Part shown: piece after piece, positions 62,101 through 64,000 of the stretch
How positions within the stretch are numbered: position 1 is the first letter of the stretch
Layout of the letters: the number at the start of each line of letters is the position of its first letter
DNA from: Orthonyx spaldingii
Lineage: Eukaryota > Chordata > Aves > Passeriformes > Orthonychidae
Length of the DNA: 64,000 nucleotides
NCBI GenBank assembly: GCA_013397795.1
Contig: VZTJ01000294.1
Location: 4,779,143-4,843,142, forward strand
Reading direction: 5' to 3'
Notes under the pieces: generated by a model
Told to the model about the DNA's origin: nothing
The model's database searches: none
What the model saw: the letters and a program-made list of their open reading frames with translations, nothing else
Program-made: the position numbers and the translations under genes

Positions 62101-64000
62101 CATTTGGAGGCAGAAGTTACCTGGTACAGGTCATACACTGAAACATCCCTCAGGCCCAGCAGTCACCAACCTTGGTGCCTGTGGCCAGTGTTGCTGTAGA
62201 ATGTTGACTTTTTTTTCTTTTCTTTTTTTTCCCCCTAAGTTCTATAAAATATTGATTTTGTTAAATGTGGTGGAGTCTTATCAGAAGAAATGGTCTTAAA
62301 GATAAAATAGTTGGTTTTTTCTTTGTTTTTTAATGGGAGGTTTTCGCACAAAGTTAAAAAATTTTACAACCTCAAAAGAGCTCAGTAGGCAGACTTTAAT
62401 TTTTTTAAATGCAATTTTGTTGCTGTTGCTGCAATAGGCGAATCTGTTGTGTTCCACACAGAGAGCAATATTACACTTATCCAAAGCATGGCCTCAAGCT
62501 AGTATCTGAATCAATGTCAGTTTGGGATTTCAAACCTGACTTCTTGTTCAGTGTCTGGAACTATTTTATGAAAAAATAGCTTAGCTATACATTAAGCATT
62601 CACCTATGAGACCCCTCAGTCCTTTATTCATCATTATGCAGAAAGCCACTCTTTAATAGAGACATTTATGACTTTTTATTACTGTAAATGATAAACCTGT
62701 CTCTGTGTTCAGAGTATATCTCAGCTGAAATGATCCCCAGTCAGCTGCTCTAAGAATACTTGCCCTTTAAACTCTGTCTAGATAAAAACACGTCTTTATT
62801 TTGATGCAGCCCACACTTTTAATGAAAAAAACTAATTACATTCCGTAATTACAGGAATGTTTTTATGCCAGGTTGTTGATTATTTTGGGGCAGCATATCA
62901 GGCAATGTTTGTCATACTTGCATATTCAGTTCTGATCATGCACTTAGTGGGTATGCAGGATGATCTTCAACAAGCAAGTGAAGTGGAAGTCAGACATACT
63001 GAAGATTATTCATGCTTTTTAACAAGAAACTGCTTTAGCAGAGCCCCTAGTGATGGATTAAGAGGTCACTTACACAGAGTTTATCCAGAAAAACCTAAAC
63101 ATTTTTCCTCAGAGGTTGGACACTGATGGATTGAGGAAATAGTGGCAGTGATGGGGATGTGTGATTTCTGACATAAATGAAGGAATAGCCTCAATATAAA
63201 GCTCTCTAGCTTTATGCAATGCATGGTGGTAAGATTAAGAGACATCTTACTGCTTTATAATAAAAGAATTGGATTTTGGCATGCACTAGAGAAATGAGAT
63301 GAGTTGCATCAAAAAGAAATGTTTTATGAGTCTAACAAGGGGGGAAGGGTTTAATATATTCAAAGGGAAGTGCTATTAGAAAAGCAGAAAAAGAGAACGG
63401 GGGAAAAAATCTCTTACCAACAGGCTGAAGCCATGGTCTTGGGCCATCTTGGCAGGATGGGAAGGAATCTGGGTATAGAATTCTTCATGGCAGTCAGGCA
63501 TCCCATATTTTTACTTCTTTGCTCAGGTATGGTCAACTTGGTCCTTTGTCAGACAGGCTCCTAAGTGCCTTAAGAGCACTCTGACACTAAATGGAGAGAT
63601 TAGTTCCATAACGTACCTCTCTTTTTTTGGACTGGTAGGGTGGTGAGACTAGGAGAATATCTTTAGTGCTTCTTCTGTAGAAGCAGATGTAAGTTCCTGA
63701 AATGGCTTGTGTGACTCGAGGAGGAGGACCTGTGTTTTATGATACTTCTCTGAGTTTTTCCATTCCAGTCTTTAACTCCAAGAATGCAGTGCAGAAGGAA
63801 ATGATCTGTTAAGAATCCCCCATCCTATGCTATCCTGCTGGGGATTTTACGAACTGCATCAAAAGGGAAGTGGTATGTTTTGCCCATAACTGCTGTTGAG
63901 TTATTATTAAGTATCAATTGCTTCTCTATATTGAAAGTTCTACTTTTATTTCCTGAATTTAATTAATTTAATTTACACATTTTCTACTTGGTTTAACTGC

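Larger units (their letters stand above)
56601..64000. other. AT-rich non-coding DNA to the window end
   Basis: No gene is recognised. It contains the G14 and A18 homopolymers and one splice-bounded open segment at 63424-63526 (acceptor TTACCAACAG, donor CTCAG|GTATGG). That segment's translation (begins AEAMVLGHLGRMGRNLG) is unfamiliar and is not called as an exon. A TTTAGATA duplication sits near 60835-60850. Confidence 0.6.

Noticed and set aside
1..64000. CRISPR array, prokaryotic operon, tRNA, rRNA, spliceosomal RNA or endogenous retrovirus
   Set aside because: No spaced direct repeats, no tRNA B-box, no rRNA or snRNA cores, and no long terminal repeat or viral protein motif were seen.

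Overview
The window reads as nuclear DNA of a bird. It is AT-rich almost throughout, has no dense coding, and carries two 3'-end fragments of CR1, the retroposon typical of avian genomes (about 39465-39527 and 40900-41059, both on the + strand). Recognisable repeats are otherwise few, which also suits a bird. There are no operons, no ribosome-binding-site pattern, no tRNA or rRNA gene, no CRISPR array and no intact protein-coding gene. I do not recognise a gene name anywhere in the window.

The dominant feature is one CpG island at about 37285-38115, interrupted by 19 N (37644-37662). It carries Sp1-type GC boxes, no TATA box and splice signals on both strands, so it looks like a promoter with associated first exon(s), possibly bidirectional. 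On the minus strand a strong 5' splice site (intron starting at 37566) ends a GC-rich first exon. About 2.4 kb further along lies a 55-nt candidate exon (35109-35163) with a very good acceptor and a near-consensus donor. On the plus strand there is a plausible donor at 37874 and a good acceptor before 38236.

Layout: 1-37.1 kb is AT-rich non-coding DNA with scattered short repeats and several dense transcription-factor motif clusters, best at 27.17-27.30 kb, 29.40-29.54 kb and 33.39 kb. The CpG island follows at 37.3-38.1 kb. From 38.2 to 64 kb comes more AT-rich DNA with the two CR1 fragments, homopolymers, a few isolated exon-like segments (best 53256-53354) and a SOX/POU-type motif cluster near 56.5 kb.

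The simplest model is that the window holds the 5' end of one or two genes with very long first introns, plus regulatory DNA. The coding exons would lie outside the window, or the transcripts may be non-coding. I found no sign of a novel enzymatic, defence or mobile system. The items worth following are regulatory: overlapping homeodomain palindromes at 29411-29430, the CpG-retaining block at 27.2 kb, a CRE overlapping an E-box at 33393, a nuclear-receptor half-site array at 15701, and the minus-strand exon pair.
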